Below, one piece after another: positions 1 to 11,292 of a stretch of DNA of 64,000 nucleotides; within the stretch, counting starts at the first letter, position 1, and every line of letters begins with the position of its first letter. The notes under the pieces were generated by a model. That model saw only the letters and a program-made list of their open reading frames with translations. It had not been told where the DNA came from and did no database searches. The translations under genes were made by a program, and so were the position numbers. This DNA is from Triticum aestivum (Eukaryota; Streptophyta; Magnoliopsida; Poales; Poaceae), in assembly GCF_018294505.1 (NCBI RefSeq), contig NC_057813.1:314777077-314841076 (forward strand). The letters are read 5' to 3'.

Positions 1-215
1 GTGTCTGCCTTTTTTTATTTTGAAAGCCATGTGTGTTTTAATCTGAAAGTTGTGAGAATTTTTCTGTAATTTGCAAGGAATTTTTTGGAAGTTGTGAGAA
101 TTTTCTAAAAGGTTTGCAAAGATTTCTGAATGTTGTGTCCAAATTGATGGAAGTTGTGAGAATTTTCTGAATGTTTCATCATACACATTACAGTCAATTA
201 TCCATTTCGTTCAGC

Positions 216-2213
216 ATGGTGGCCAAGATGCGGCAACCCCATGCTCTGTTCCGATGGGACTCCTCTGCCCGCTGGTTGCCGCTGGTTGAGGTTTGTACTT
301 CTCTTATTCGCATGTTCTTCGCCGCTGCTTTGGATTAATTTGTCATGCTAATTTCGCATGTTTGCCTTTGTTTCGTTCGCGCGCAGTTTGGTACGGTTTC
401 CTGTTGTTGCTTGTGTCGAGCCATGGGTCCGTCTCTCCTTCGCACTGAGGTTAGTCCACTCCTCTTGTGCTTGCCTATAAAATGTTTGATGAAATGCGTG
501 TGTGCTGCTTGATAAAATGCGTGTGTGTTGACGCCTGTTCTACGGTTCAGCCTACTTCTCCTGTCGCTGGCGCTTCTTCTTCTCATCCGTCCTGCTGCTT
601 ACCAAAGTGCTTCTGCTTGCTGCCTCGGGTAAATAGGCTGTTCTGTTGCTTCTATGACTGTCGAGTGTTCATTGCATGCCTGTGTGTCGTTGTGCTCTGA
701 CCGATTGTTTTTTATGTATTTCGCAGGTTGTACGATCTCTTCTGTCACTATCATTCGACTCATCAAGGTTTCTTCTTTTCTTTCTACTACATGTGTGCGT
801 GTTTTACTTTCAGTATCTTCTATGTCATGCTGTCTGCCTTGGTGATCTTTTAAATATCTGTATTTTGTGCTGATCATTTAAATGTTCCGGATATGGTCGG
901 GCGTTGTGTGTTGGTCGTTCTCGTGCTACTTATATTTCGTGTATGCGTGTGAACAGGGTGTGTATGCTTGTTTCAGTTGTTATACCTGTTTTGGAGGCTA
1001 TGGGTAGCTCGATGCGCTTTGCCGTCCCTTTCATATCTGTGTGTAGTCGCAGAGGATGGCTCTGTTCTTGCTGGTGTAGAACTCGAGCTCCCAGTGGGAC
1101 AGATCTGGTCCTATGGAGAAGCTTGATGAACAAGCCGAGGTGCAGCTACTTTCGACCCCTCATGCTATATACCCATATATACACATGTCTCCCACTTGAT
1201 TGGTTTTGTCTCACACACAAGGCGAGCTCTGGTGGTAAAGCTGAAACTTCATCACCTACTGTTGAAGAAAAGGATGATAACAATGACCAGGCTCAAGTGA
1301 TCAGAAACAAAAGGTGCTACTTTTTATGTTGTCCATCTACCTACGCAGCCACCTAAGTTACTTCCCGTGCCAACAAGACCAAATAAACACGAAAATAAAA
1401 AGAGTTCTTTGGTGTACACTCATGCTACTCTGAATAATTGCTGCAGAATGAAGTGGCAAGCATAGAAGAAATGCAGAGCCAGTTTCCCTCGGATACAGTG
1501 TATTACACTGAGTCTGAGGATACACAACAGTCTATTGAGGTTGGTTAATGCAATTAAAAGGTTTTTACTATAGATCTTACTTCTTTAGGCTTGTCTTCTC
1601 TTACTGCATGCTCTTAGTTACAAGTTATGTTGGTTAATATTGATCATTTCATGAATTAGATCAGTTCTTGTTGCTATGACCTGGGCAATGAACAGCAGAT
1701 GCAGTTTGCCTCATTTCTAATGTTCCCTGTAAACACTGTTGTGAATGGAACATCTTGAATTGATCACTGCTTAATATGCACTGGAATTCCTTTTTTTAGA
1801 TATAATTTCCTACAATACTTTTGTTGCTTCACAGAATTTCGATGGTTGCCTTCAGTAATGTCGACTATTTATTGTGGGCGTCTTTCCTATGCCAATTTTC
1901 TTTTCTATAGCAGCCTAGCAGGCATGGTTTACCCATAGGTTTCTGTTATTCTTATGTTTTGGGTTTCAAATAAATTGATGTCATTTTAGGCTATGCCTTA
2001 CATTCTCTTCATACTCTGCAAATTAATAGCATCCATTTAAAACCACAGGCTACTCCACCATCGGTGAAAATCCCCAACAGAATGATGCTGGATGTCCTTG
2101 TAGAATCTTTGGGCCTGCCATTGGCTGAGTATCGAACCAAAGTATGCGAGGATGGTTTGAAGTTACAAAGAATCCCATTTTTGTTCAGATATGCACGCCC
2201 TTTTGTCATCTAG
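216..2213 (+). pseudogene. Exon-like blocks of an unrecognised multi-exon gene
   Basis: I do not recognise this gene. Short open blocks are bounded by canonical splice signals: 216-290 starts with ATG (MVAKMRQPHALF...) and is followed by GTTTGT; 387-449 lies between GCGCAG and GTTAGT; 1222-1313 is acidic (SSGGKAETSS); 1447-1539 lies between CTGCAG and GTTGGT and reads NEVASIEEMQSQFPSDT; 2049-2141 follows CCACAG, reads ATPPSVKIPNRMMLDVLVES and precedes GTATGC, or else runs open to a TAG at 2211. Four of the five blocks are multiples of three and stay open in phase 0. The 1222-1313 block does not join in frame to the next one, so the model is incomplete or the copy is decayed. It could be a host gene fragment carried by a Helitron (3' terminus at 3373) or a transposon accessory gene. 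Stops fill the surrounding sequence. Confidence 0.4.
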
Positions 2214-3343
2214 AATCCTTGCATTTAGTTTTATATTATTGATTCAGGTTTAGCTATTTAGATCAAAACTGTAATCTTGCTTGTAGATTGGACAGATTAT
2301 TTCTCACTTTGAGGACTCCGTTTTGTTCATCGGAAAGTTTTTTCCCAGTGTGGTTCTTCCAAAAATGAATTGAAATTACTAAGATTCATGCAAGTTACTT
2401 GGCAAAGAAATTTTTTGTCTGCATAGTGGATACATGTACTGATCATAGATTCAGATGTAGGCTTGGTTTCTGTTATCTGAAAACACACATTATATTGCCT
2501 TTGTTTTTACATAAAGATGTAGATGTTGAGAAGTATATTATTTTGATTGTTGAGTCGGTCTATGGTGTAACTTCTGGTTTTTTCTTTTGTGGATACATTT
2601 GTAAAGAAGTGACATGGCTTAAAAACCCATATTAAATGTTGTGAAGAAAAACATATTAAATAGTGTCCTTGAATAGGGAATAAAAGTGGGAGCAGATTGA
2701 CTCTTTTTAGTGCTCGTTCAGATGTAGGTCAGGTGTTCTATTATCCAAAAAAACACATTATACTGCCTTTGTTTTTACATCGAGGTGTAAATGTTGAGAA
2801 GTATATTATTCTTATTATTTTTACCATATGTGCATGCTCATAACTAAAACAACTAATTCATATATTTTTTTACAATGCGCACATGGATTCAAAAATATCC
2901 ATGTAATTCCAGCGACATGATTTTGAATGGGACTTTGTACTACCAAATTATAATGTGTATATACATCTCATTAGAGACAATATAATACCGTTGTTTCATA
3001 CTAAAAGGGATTAGATTTGTTACATAGATTTTGTTTCAAATAGAACTCTATGCTAGCAAGTTTAAATGTGTATATACATCTATTGTAGACAACAAGCCCC
3101 TGTTTTTCCCAACTAAGAGAGATTAAATTTGTTGTCATACGTGCTTGCCCGTGCTTGCCCGTAACAAAATCAACTAAACCATGGGTTTCTTTTCATTGCT
3201 AACATGGAATCAACAGGTCTTGGCGCTATTTGGCGCAACGGTTTCACAGGGCGATAACCATATTTTAGCATTCTATTATAAATATCTAATAGGTCCTTGC
3301 AAAATGAAATTATTTTCATCGACAACATAGCTTTAGCGGGTCT
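2214..3343. other. AT-rich non-coding stretch with internal repeats
   Basis: No coding signal is seen. The stretch holds a diverged direct repeat (about 2460-2548 and 2727-2820) sharing tgcctttgtttttacat and gagaagtatattatt. It also holds two copies of a tttggcgcaacgg motif, near 3229 and 3353; the second forms part of the terminal hairpin described next. Confidence 0.6.
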
Positions 3344-3373
3344 TTGCGTCATTTGGCGCAACGGGTCAACTAG
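3344..3373 (+). mobile_element. Helitron-type 3' terminus (hairpin plus CTAG)
   Basis: TTGCGTCA (3344-3351) pairs with TGGCGCAA (3354-3361), with one G-T wobble and a two-base loop. Eight bases later comes CTAG (3370-3373), followed by T. Helitrons are known to end in CTRR preceded by a short hairpin and to insert between A and T. The 5' terminus (TC...) was not located, so the element length is unknown. The upstream exon-like blocks could be captured cargo. Confidence 0.55.
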
Positions 3374-3845
3374 TATATAAATAAAATACGAAGAAAGATA
3401 CCTTTATAAGGTAGAGAAAAGACGACTTTAGAGAGAGAAGACAACATCTAGAAGTCTCGCCGGAGAGAAGAAATATATTTTTTAGCTAGTCAAAGCAAAA
3501 TATTGATTTAATCTGTAGTGGATGATTTTAGAGGCTCTACGGGTCTATATTTATAGGTAGAAAAGAGGTTTAGGGGTAAAAGGCTAGGCAATGTGGGACT
3601 AAACATATACACAGATGAAATTGAAAAAGATCATGTGCATGGGCTAAGAATTCGGCGAGCCGCGCGCGTACACTGCGCGACAGTTTTTTTTCTAATATTT
3701 TTCTTTCCTGAAATCTTATTTTTTGAGAAAAACATAAATAATAATAATAATAAATTGTAAACCTTAAAATAGAGGTAAATAAAATTTTGGGGCATGCACC
3801 CTTCTTGTTTACTTCGCGACCATCAGTTATCAATATCTTCCATGC
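3374..3845 (-). promoter_or_regulatory. Promoter-like segment facing left
   Basis: On the minus strand this segment reads AGTCCCACATTGCC (3591-3604), then about 40 bases later CTATAAATATAGAC around 3545-3557, a good TATA box. Similar 'CCCACATTGCC ... TATAAATA' layouts occur in plant LTR promoters, so this may be a remnant of an LTR or of a host promoter. No ORF of note is present. Confidence 0.3.
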
Positions 3846-5279
3846 TAAACAAATTAGTAGCAGTTCCCAAGCGCTAAAGTAAAGGTTATTGCTTCATAGG
3901 AGTTTTTGTTTGATTATTGATAAGTTCTTTTTACAATTTGGAACTGGGAATCCCTATTACCGCCCCTTTTCTCGTGCAATGGTGAGTGAATAAACACCCA
4001 TCCCGAGAATAACCTGCTTAGCATGGAAGATACCAACTACCTCATGTAGCTCTATGAACAATCCAGGCACACAAAAATGATATTTATTTAAAGTTTTTAG
4101 AGGTGGCACATGCAAATTTACTTAGGGCAGCAGGGTAATACTGCATATAGGTAGGTATGGTGGACTCATCTGGAATAACTTGGGTTTTAGGTTTTTGATG
4201 TACAAGAAGAATTCCCACTTAGTACAGGCGAAGGCTAGCAAATAGGTTGAGAAGCGGCCAGCTAGAAAGCAACAACGGTCATGAACATGCATTATGCATA
4301 CGTAACATTGGATACTAGCATGAGTAGGATATGAACACCATGAACATAAATATCATAGAGGATTTGTTGGTTTTGATTCAACTACATGCATGAACATGTG
4401 CCAAGTCAAGCTAGTCGAACATTCAGAGGAGGATACCATATCTTCATACTACATCAGAATAATTTTAACGCAATGTTGACATCCAAGATAAATCATTATC
4501 CACTCCAAGCTACTTATGCATGGCATGAGAAACTATAATCTCTAATTGTCATTGCAAACACGTTTGATCATATTAGGCTGAATCATGGATACTGGGTTAA
4601 ACGTATTTACAAAAACAGAACAAATCGAGTTCATACCCGTTTCTCTCTGCCACGACCAGTTCATCGAATATCGTCATTATTGCCTTTCACTTGCATGGCT
4701 GAACAATTTGAAAATAATAATAGTGCAAGAGTGTCGTGGACTAAGCTGGAATCTGCAACATTTTATTCAAAAGGAGAAGACAAGGTAATATGGGCTCTTC
4801 GTTAGATCAATAATAACGCAAATGAGAGCCACTCAACATTTTCATCGCCGTCTTCTCCTCGGTAAGACTCAGTAAAGAAAAAAGAAATTCAGAGAAACAC
4901 ACTGAAATATTTTTGGAGTTTTTGGTTTTTTCATAAACAAGCAAATGAAAAGGGAAAAGCAAAAACAAGAAAAACTATTTACATGGGAAAGCTCCCAACA
5001 AGTAAAAGAAGAACAAGGAAATCTTTTTGAGTTTTCTTTTTAGTGCTACAACAATTTAAACTAGGAAGAAAAATCAAAAAGAAGAAAGAAATATGTTTTT
5101 GGATTTTCTCAAAGTTTTTCAAACACACAAGCAAAAAGCGAGAAAATAAATCTATCATGGATAATACAATGCAGAAGTGTGAACACCGATAACTAGAATG
5201 AAATGTGTGAACATGAATCTAATGTCGGTGGAAATACGTACTCCCCCAAGCTTAGGCTTTTGGCCTAACTTGGTAATCA
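3846..5279 (-). other. Non-coding tail of the pol-deleted element
   Basis: This is the untranslated region downstream of the accessory ORF on the element's strand. It is A-rich on the plus strand from about 4860 to 5150 (aag/aaa runs). No LTR terminus or polypurine tract could be fixed here. Confidence 0.4.
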
Positions 5280-6295
5280 CTAGTCGTAGAAGCCATGAGG
5301 TCCTATGTTGAAGTGCTGGGGAGCGGGCACCTGAGGGTCCCACTGCCGAGGCTCCTGCTGTGCCGCAGTCAAGTTGTTCCGGTAAGCGACAATGTCCTCA
5401 CTTATAATCTTGTATCCGCCCCTGACAATATGAACAAGCAAAGAAGGTGCAGGCAGTGGAATAATATCATGAGTTTTCTCACTGAAAACTAAGTTATAGG
5501 GAATAGGAATATCAGGGTAATCGACGGCAATAAACTGGTGGTCGTCCATAGCCGCTCGATCTTGGTAAACCTTGGGCAAAGGGTGATCATGCTGGTGTAT
5601 TTGAATGTTAAAGTGAGTCGCTAAGCGAGTAGCGTAAATGCCCCCATGTATTTTACCCTCGGATCTGTTAATGTGAAGGCTGCATGCCACAATAGCTCCC
5701 AAACTATAAGCGTTGTCGCCATAAAGTGCACGACGTAAAACAACAAAGTCTGGAGCACTAAGTGCACCTACCTTCTCTCTAGCAAGTAAGCAGTTTGCAA
5801 TGAATATATCAAAATAATGTACGGCAGGAAGATGCAAGCTAGTAGCAGTGACACCCAATACCCCTGTCCCATCTCCCACTGCCAGAGTACGGTAAAAACC
5901 GCCAAACTCCGCGGGCCTAGACCTACCAAACCACCATCAAAAGGAAGCATGCATATGTCACAAAATTCAGTAAGTGGTATCTGATGGTTTTCAGCATACA
6001 AACTAAACTGCACCTCAAGGGGATTATTCCTAGAATGAAAATGAAAATTTTGCACAAAGGAATTTGTGAGGAGATGATACTGTTCGCATTTAGCTGCGAT
6101 GAAGTCGGTGAGGCCAGCATTAGCAGCGTATTGTGCAAACTCTTGAAGGATTCTGGACACTTCCATGAATGGATTATGCGGCCATTCACACGGACGTAAC
6201 TCCGCCAATCTCCGGATGTGGAGATCACTGTCAGATGACTCCACAATAACTCCCTTGGAGTTCTTCTTGGAAGCAAACTTCCTAAAGAAACTCAT
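5280..6295 (-). pseudogene. Accessory ORF of Athila-type element, frameshifted
   Basis: Two overlapping minus-strand reading frames form one ancestral protein of about 330 residues. The first (6295 to about 5900) starts MSFFRKFASKKNSKG and contains LHIRRLAELRPCEWP. The second (about 5879-5280) contains LPAVHYFDIFIANCLLAREK and SAPDFVVLRRALYGDNAYS and ends near HGFYD. A frameshift around 5890-5930, in the glycine-rich junction, splits them. Near-identical ORFs are familiar from Triticeae retroelements. Function is unknown; it may belong to the ATHILA ORF-1-like or plant-mobile-domain type proteins, but that is only a suggestion. It lies downstream of the protease on the same strand, where pol would normally be. 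Confidence 0.55.
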
Positions 6296-6705
6296 CTTTT
6301 TCCTATGAACAAAACTCCAAAAATTTTAGTCCACAATTTTTTCTCAACAAAACTTCATAAGATTGTAAGAAAATACTCATAGGGATGTATAGAGGGCATA
6401 ACAAGCATTCAAACTACTTATAACTCTAAGAATTCAACATGCAACCTCATCTACAACAGCACCAAGAGTAGCCAATTATTCAAAATATAAACCACTAAAG
6501 AAAAAACTAGTTGGCCACATGGAGGAGTCACATACCAAGCAACAATTCTCCAAAACAGTTTCGAAAATGGAGCTTTGAGCAAAGAGATCAAAATCCACGA
6601 TTTTGGGAGCAAGAACTTGAGAGAGAGAGAGCAATGGTGATTTTTTTCCTGGAGGAATGTGGTAATGTGGGAAGAAGAGGTAAGTGAGGGGGCCCACGTG
6701 GGGAC

Positions 6706-6757
6706 CACAACCCACCAGGGCGCGCCTGGGGGCCCTGGCGCGCCCAGGTGGGTTGTG
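6706..6757. repeat. 52-bp hairpin with GGCGCGCC arms
   Basis: CACAACCCACC-A-GGGCGCGCC is followed, after a 10-base spacer (TGGGGGCCCT), by its reverse complement with one mismatch. Arms are 21 bases. It sits upstream of the accessory ORF and resembles the GC-rich promoter segment of the element's own LTR near 11017-11063. Confidence 0.75.
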
Positions 6758-7292
6758 CCCACCTGGTGCACCTCCCTCTGATATTATTTGCACGAGAAAT
6801 TCTTAAATATTCAGAAAAAAAATCATATTAAAATTTTAGAGCATTCTTAGAACTTTTATTTTGGGACATTTTTTTATTGCTCGAAAAACTCAGAAAATAG
6901 ACAAAGCATGGAATTTTATTTTATTTAACTAAGAAAACAGAAAACAAAAGGTAGGGACAGAAGGTAGTGCTCACTAAATTCATTAACTTCATACCTCTCA
7001 AAAATGATCCATTAATAAGGTTGATCAAGTCTTATTAACAACCGCTTTCGATTAGCAAGAAACCGAAGAACTTTCGTGACTCACTAAGTTACCTCAACGG
7101 GGATATGAATGTCCCCAACAATAGAATTTCATATTTCTTTTTAACAGTAGGTAGAGGTAGTTGAAAACTTCCAATAGTGATTGTCGGAGATTTTTCAATA
7201 ACATTAATACCATTCACTTGGAATTGTTTCTTTGGAAAGTGCACCGATGCTCAGTACCATTAATATGAAAAGTGACCTTGCTTTTATTGCAA

Positions 7293-7844
7293 TCAATAAC
7301 AACCCCTGCAGTATTCAAGAAAGGGTCTGCCAAGGATAATCGACATGTTGTCGTCCTCAGGCATCTCAAGTATAACAAAGTCAGTCAGAATAGTAACATT
7401 AGCAACAACAACGGGCACATCTTCACAAATATCGATAGGTATGGCAGTTGATTTGTCAGCTATTTGCAAAGATATTTTAGTAGGTGTGAGTTTATTCAAA
7501 TCAAGTCTTTTATATAAAGAGAAAGGCATGACACCAGCTCCCAAATCACATAAAGCGGTTTGAACATAGTTTCTTTTAATGGAGGAAGGTATAGTTGGTA
7601 TTTCCAGATCTCCATGTTTTTTAGGTAATCCATCTTTAAAAGTATAGTTAGCAAGCATCATGGAGATTTCAGCTTCCGCTATTTTTCTCTTATTGGTGAT
7701 GATGTCTTTCATGTACTTTGCATAAGGAGGCATTTTTAAGATATCAGTCAAGCAAGTTCGCAAAAAGACTCGCCTCAGCATTTCAGCAAAGCGTTCAAAT
7801 TCTTCATCATCTTTCTTTTTAGTTGACTTAGGTGGAAAGGGCAT
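7293..7844 (-). pseudogene. Retropepsin-like aspartic protease region of gag-pol
   Basis: The minus-strand frame of 183 codons contains CDLGAGVMPFSLYKRL, the Athila-style version of the retropepsin DTG/DSG active-site loop, then NMSIILGRPFL, which matches the conserved ILGRPFL segment near the protease C terminus. Upstream it starts MPFPPKSTKKKDDEEFERFA, a typical linker. The protease would process Gag and Pol in the retroelement particle. The frame stops soon after the ILGRPFL motif and no RT follows, so the polyprotein is truncated by deletion or this is a non-autonomous derivative. Confidence 0.65.
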
Positions 7845-8104
7845 AGGTTTTTCAACCCATGGCTCTCTTTCCTTTCCGTGATTTCTATTAACAAAGTCTC
7901 TTTTACCCTATCTTTTATTCTTGGGTTGTGGGTCATCAATATCAACAATTGGTTTTATTCTGCAGGGATTATTCTTTGTTATTTGTTTGAGTTTCTTCAT
8001 GAACCTCATCATTATCTTTTTCATTATCAGAAGGTGAGTGTTCACTACCTGATGGAGTTTCAGCATCAAAGATAGAAACTTTATTATCATTATTAGAAGG
8101 TTTT

Positions 8105-8680
8105 CTACTTCAGGATCACTAGAGCCAAGAAAAATCCTATTATTTTTCTTCTTATTTTCTTTTTAGAAGGACTAGGTGCATCGGTGTTAATTCTTTGAGA
8201 GTCTTGTTCAATTCTCTTTGGGTGTCCCTCAGGATAAAGTGGTTCCTGAGTCATTTTACCTCCTCTAGTTGCTACTCTAATAGCAAAGTCACTTATATTA
8301 TTGTTCATTTCATCAAGCAACTCTCTTTGAGATTTAGCAACTTGTCCTAATTGAGTTTGAACCATAGAGGCATGCTTTCCTACACCTCTAACATAATTTG
8401 AGATTCTAAATAACAAGTCACTTAAGCGAGCAATCATATCAGAGTTGTATTTCAGTTGTTTCATAATATTTGAATTGAAGTGATCTTTCATTCTAATGTA
8501 ATTATCAAAGTCATAAAGGCATTGACTATGATGTTTATTATGAGGATTATCACTATCATTGAATTTCTTTAAAGAATTTACCTCTACCACCTTAGGTGGT
8601 GGTGGTGTACCAAGCCCATGTATTTCTTCAATAGGTGGTAAATTTTTAACATCCTCTGCTTTAATAACTTTTTCCTTCAT
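8105..8680 (-). pseudogene. Gag-protease linker ORF
   Basis: A frame of 191 codons between gag and protease, with no catalytic motif. It contains a likely coiled-coil middle (MKQLKYNSDMIARLSDLLF) and a C-terminal MTQEPLYPEGHPKRIEQ segment that recurs in Triticeae Athila-type polyproteins. It overlaps the end of the gag block by a few bases in another frame, so it was probably once continuous with gag and is now separated by frameshifts. A role as Gag C-terminal or spacer is inferred. Confidence 0.5.
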
Positions 8681-9806
8681 AGATTTCTTTGCATATCTTC
8701 AGGACTGAGATATAAAATACCCCTCTTCTTTGGAGTGGGTTTAAGCGGTGTTTCAGGAGGAGTCCAACCATCATGATTTTTCAATATGTTATTCAATAAT
8801 TCTTCAGCTTGCTCAATAGTTCGTTCACTGAAAACATAACCAACACAACTATCTAGGAAATCCCTAGAAGCATCGGTTAGTCCATTATAGAAGATATCAA
8901 GTATTTCATTTTTCTTAAGAGGATGATCAGGAAAAGCATTAAGCAATTGGAGAAGCCTCCCGCAAGCTTGTGGGAGACTATCTTCTTCAATTTGCACAAA
9001 GTTAAATATTCCCCGCAAGGCAGCTTGTCTCTTAATATTTCTCAGAGACTATGCACACAACCAGGAGCAATAGTATTGTACCAAGCTTTAGCATCACCCT
9101 TTAATGAGAATAGAAATAATTTGAGGATATATTAATAGCGCATCTTCTCATCATGAGCAAAAAGAGTGGCTATGTCATTCAACTTAGTAAGATGTGCCAC
9201 AACAGTTTTAGTTTCATAACCATGGAAATGATCAGATTCAACCAAAGTAATTAACTTTAGGTCGACAGAGAATTCATAATCCTTATAAACAATAAAGATA
9301 GGTGAAGTAGCAAACATAGGATCACATTTCATTTTAGCATTCAAAGATCTTTCTTTATACTTGCGTAATAATTTTTCTAGATTATCTCTATCATTACAAT
9401 CAAGAATATCTCTAGTTGCCTCCTCACTCATAGCATAACCTTCCAGTACCTTTGGCAATTCATATCTTGGAGGGCTAGTTCTAGTAGGTCTTTCAAGATT
9501 TTCAATTTCAAGCTCATCATCACTTTCAACAATATCATGTTGTCTTACTCTAGCTATTTGTTCATCGAGAAATTTACCTAGTGGCACATCATCATCAAGC
9601 AAGGTACTAGCATCATCATGAGTAGCATTCATAGCAGAAGTAGCATCATCAACAACTTGCGACATATCAGAATTAATAGCATGTGGTGGTATTGCAAGTT
9701 TACTTATAACAGAAGGTGAATCAAGTGCGGAGCTGGATGGCATTTCCTTACCTCCCCTCGTCTTAGAGGGAAAACTCTTAGTCTTAACGTCCTTTAGATT
9801 CTTCAT
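8677..9806 (-). pseudogene. Retroelement gag, frameshifted
   Basis: The gag start is taken as ATG at 9806 (MKNLKDVKTKSFPSK), shortly after the PBS. The first frame runs to 9132. A second frame (9018-8677) carries ILDIFYNGLTDASRDFLDS and EELLNNILKNHDGW, typical of the retrotransposon gag core. The stretch between them reads, in shifted frames, FSLKGDAKAWYNTIAPG, the hallmark Gag motif of plant Gypsy elements. So a frameshift within about 9040-9130 breaks the gene. Gag would form the virus-like particle. The copy cannot make full-length Gag. Confidence 0.65.
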
Positions 9807-9855
9807 AGTGATAATTTGATAATAATTCCAAGTGACTCAACAAATATAGCTATGC

Positions 9856-9874
9856 TCCCCAGCAACGGTGCCAG
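9856..9874 (-). other. Primer binding site, tRNA-Asp-like
   Basis: On the minus strand it reads TCTGGCACCGTTGCTGGGG, close to the TGGCGCCGTTGCCGGGGA PBS common in Athila-lineage elements. It lies about 10 bases inside the LTR edge at 9885. Confidence 0.65.
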
Positions 9875-9884
9875 AAAAAGGTCT

Positions 9885-11292
9885 TGATAGCTAACAAGTA
9901 TATGGGATCGCAACAATTTTCGAGGGTAGAGTATTCAACCCAAATTTATAGATTCGACACAAGGGGAGACAAAGAATATTTGCAAGTATTAGCAGCTGAG
10001 TTGTCAATTCAACCACACCTGGAGATTAATTATCTGTGCAAAGTGATCAGTAGCAAAATATGATAGTTTTGATAATAGTGGTAGCAACAATAGTAACGGT
10101 AACAGTGATAGTAGTGGTTTTGATAATAGTGCAATAGTGACAATAGCAATAGTAACTTAGCAGGAATAATATGTAGGACAATCGTAGGCATTGGATCAGT
10201 AATTCGTTGGATGATATTCATCATGAGACAGTCATAACCTATGGTGATAAGACACTAGCTCCAGTTCATAACTGTAATGGAGGCATGTATTTCGTAAATA
10301 GTCATACGTGCTTATGGAAAGAACTTGCATGAAATCTTTTGTCCTACCCTCCCGTGGCAGCGGGGTCCTATTGGAAACTAAGGGATATTAAGGCCTCCTT
10401 TTAATAGAGAGCTGGAACAAAGCATTAGCACACGGTGAATACATGAACTCCTCAAACTACAATCATCACCGGGAGTGGTCCCGACTATTGTCACTCCGGG
10501 GTTGCCGGATCATAACACGTAGTAGGTGACTATAACATGCAAGACCGGATCTAGAACATGGATATAATGGTGATAACATAAACGGTTCAGATCTGAAATC
10601 ATGGCACCCGGGCCCAAAGTGACAAGCATTAAGCATGTCAAAGTCATAGCAACATCAATCTCAGAACATAATGGATACTAGGGATCATGCCCTAACAAAA
10701 GTAACTCGATTACATAATGAATCTCATCCAACTCCTCACCGACCAGCGAGCCTACGAAGGAATTACTCACTCCCGGTGGGGAGCATCATGGAATTGGCGA
10801 TGGAGAAGTGTTGGTGATGACGGAGATCAAAGATCCCCTCTCTGGAGCCCCAAACGGACTCCAGATCTGGACTCCCGATGAAGAAACATGAGATGGCGGC
10901 GGCTCCATCTCGTGAAACGGGATAATTCTTTTTCCCTGAATTGTTTCTGGAAAAATAGGATTTTATAGCATCGGTTTCAGGGTCTGCGGGGACACCTGGT
11001 CGGGACAACACACCTCAACGCGCCTGGAGGGGGTGGCGCGCCCTGGTGGGTTGTGCCCACCTAGGTTCCCCCTCTGGTGGTTCTTGGCTCTAGAAATTCT
11101 CTTTTATTGTATAAAAAATCCTCACAAAGTTTCGTTCCATTCCGAGAACTTATATTTCTGCACAAAAACAACACCATGGTAGTTCTGCTGAAAACAGCGT
11201 CAGTCCGGGTTAATTCCATTCAAATCATGCAAATTAGTGTCCAAAACAAGAGGAAAAGCGTTAGGAAAAGTAGATACGACAGAGACGTATGA
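9885..11292 (-). repeat. 5' LTR of the pol-deleted element
   Basis: The inner edge is TGATAG at 9885 next to the PBS. The outer edge ends GACAGAGACGTATGA at 11292, where CA would be expected, so the terminal dinucleotide has mutated. Length is about 1.4 kb, typical for the family. It contains a TAAT/AGT-rich cryptic repeat (10040-10160) and the GGCGCGCC / GGTGGGTTGTGCCCACC promoter-like block (11031-11063). Confidence 0.65.

Larger units (their letters stand above)
3846..11292 (-). mobile_element. Athila-lineage-like Gypsy retroelement, pol-deleted, lacking its 3' LTR
   Basis: Read on the minus strand the order is 5' LTR (11292-9885), primer binding site, gag, a linker ORF, aspartic protease, an LTR-promoter-like hairpin, an accessory ORF (6295-5280) and a non-coding tail. 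No reverse transcriptase, RNase H or integrase motif is present in the 1 kb between protease and accessory ORF. No second LTR was found at the left side, so the left limit is approximate. Style and PBS resemble Triticeae Sabrina/WHAM-type elements, which is inferred from memory. The element interrupts exon-like sequence on both sides (to 2213 and from 11293). Confidence 0.6.

Noticed and set aside
3374..3845. Cassandra-type TRIM LTR with embedded 5S rRNA
   Set aside because: The TATA and CCCACATTGCC context is suggestive, but no 5S rRNA-like sequence is present.
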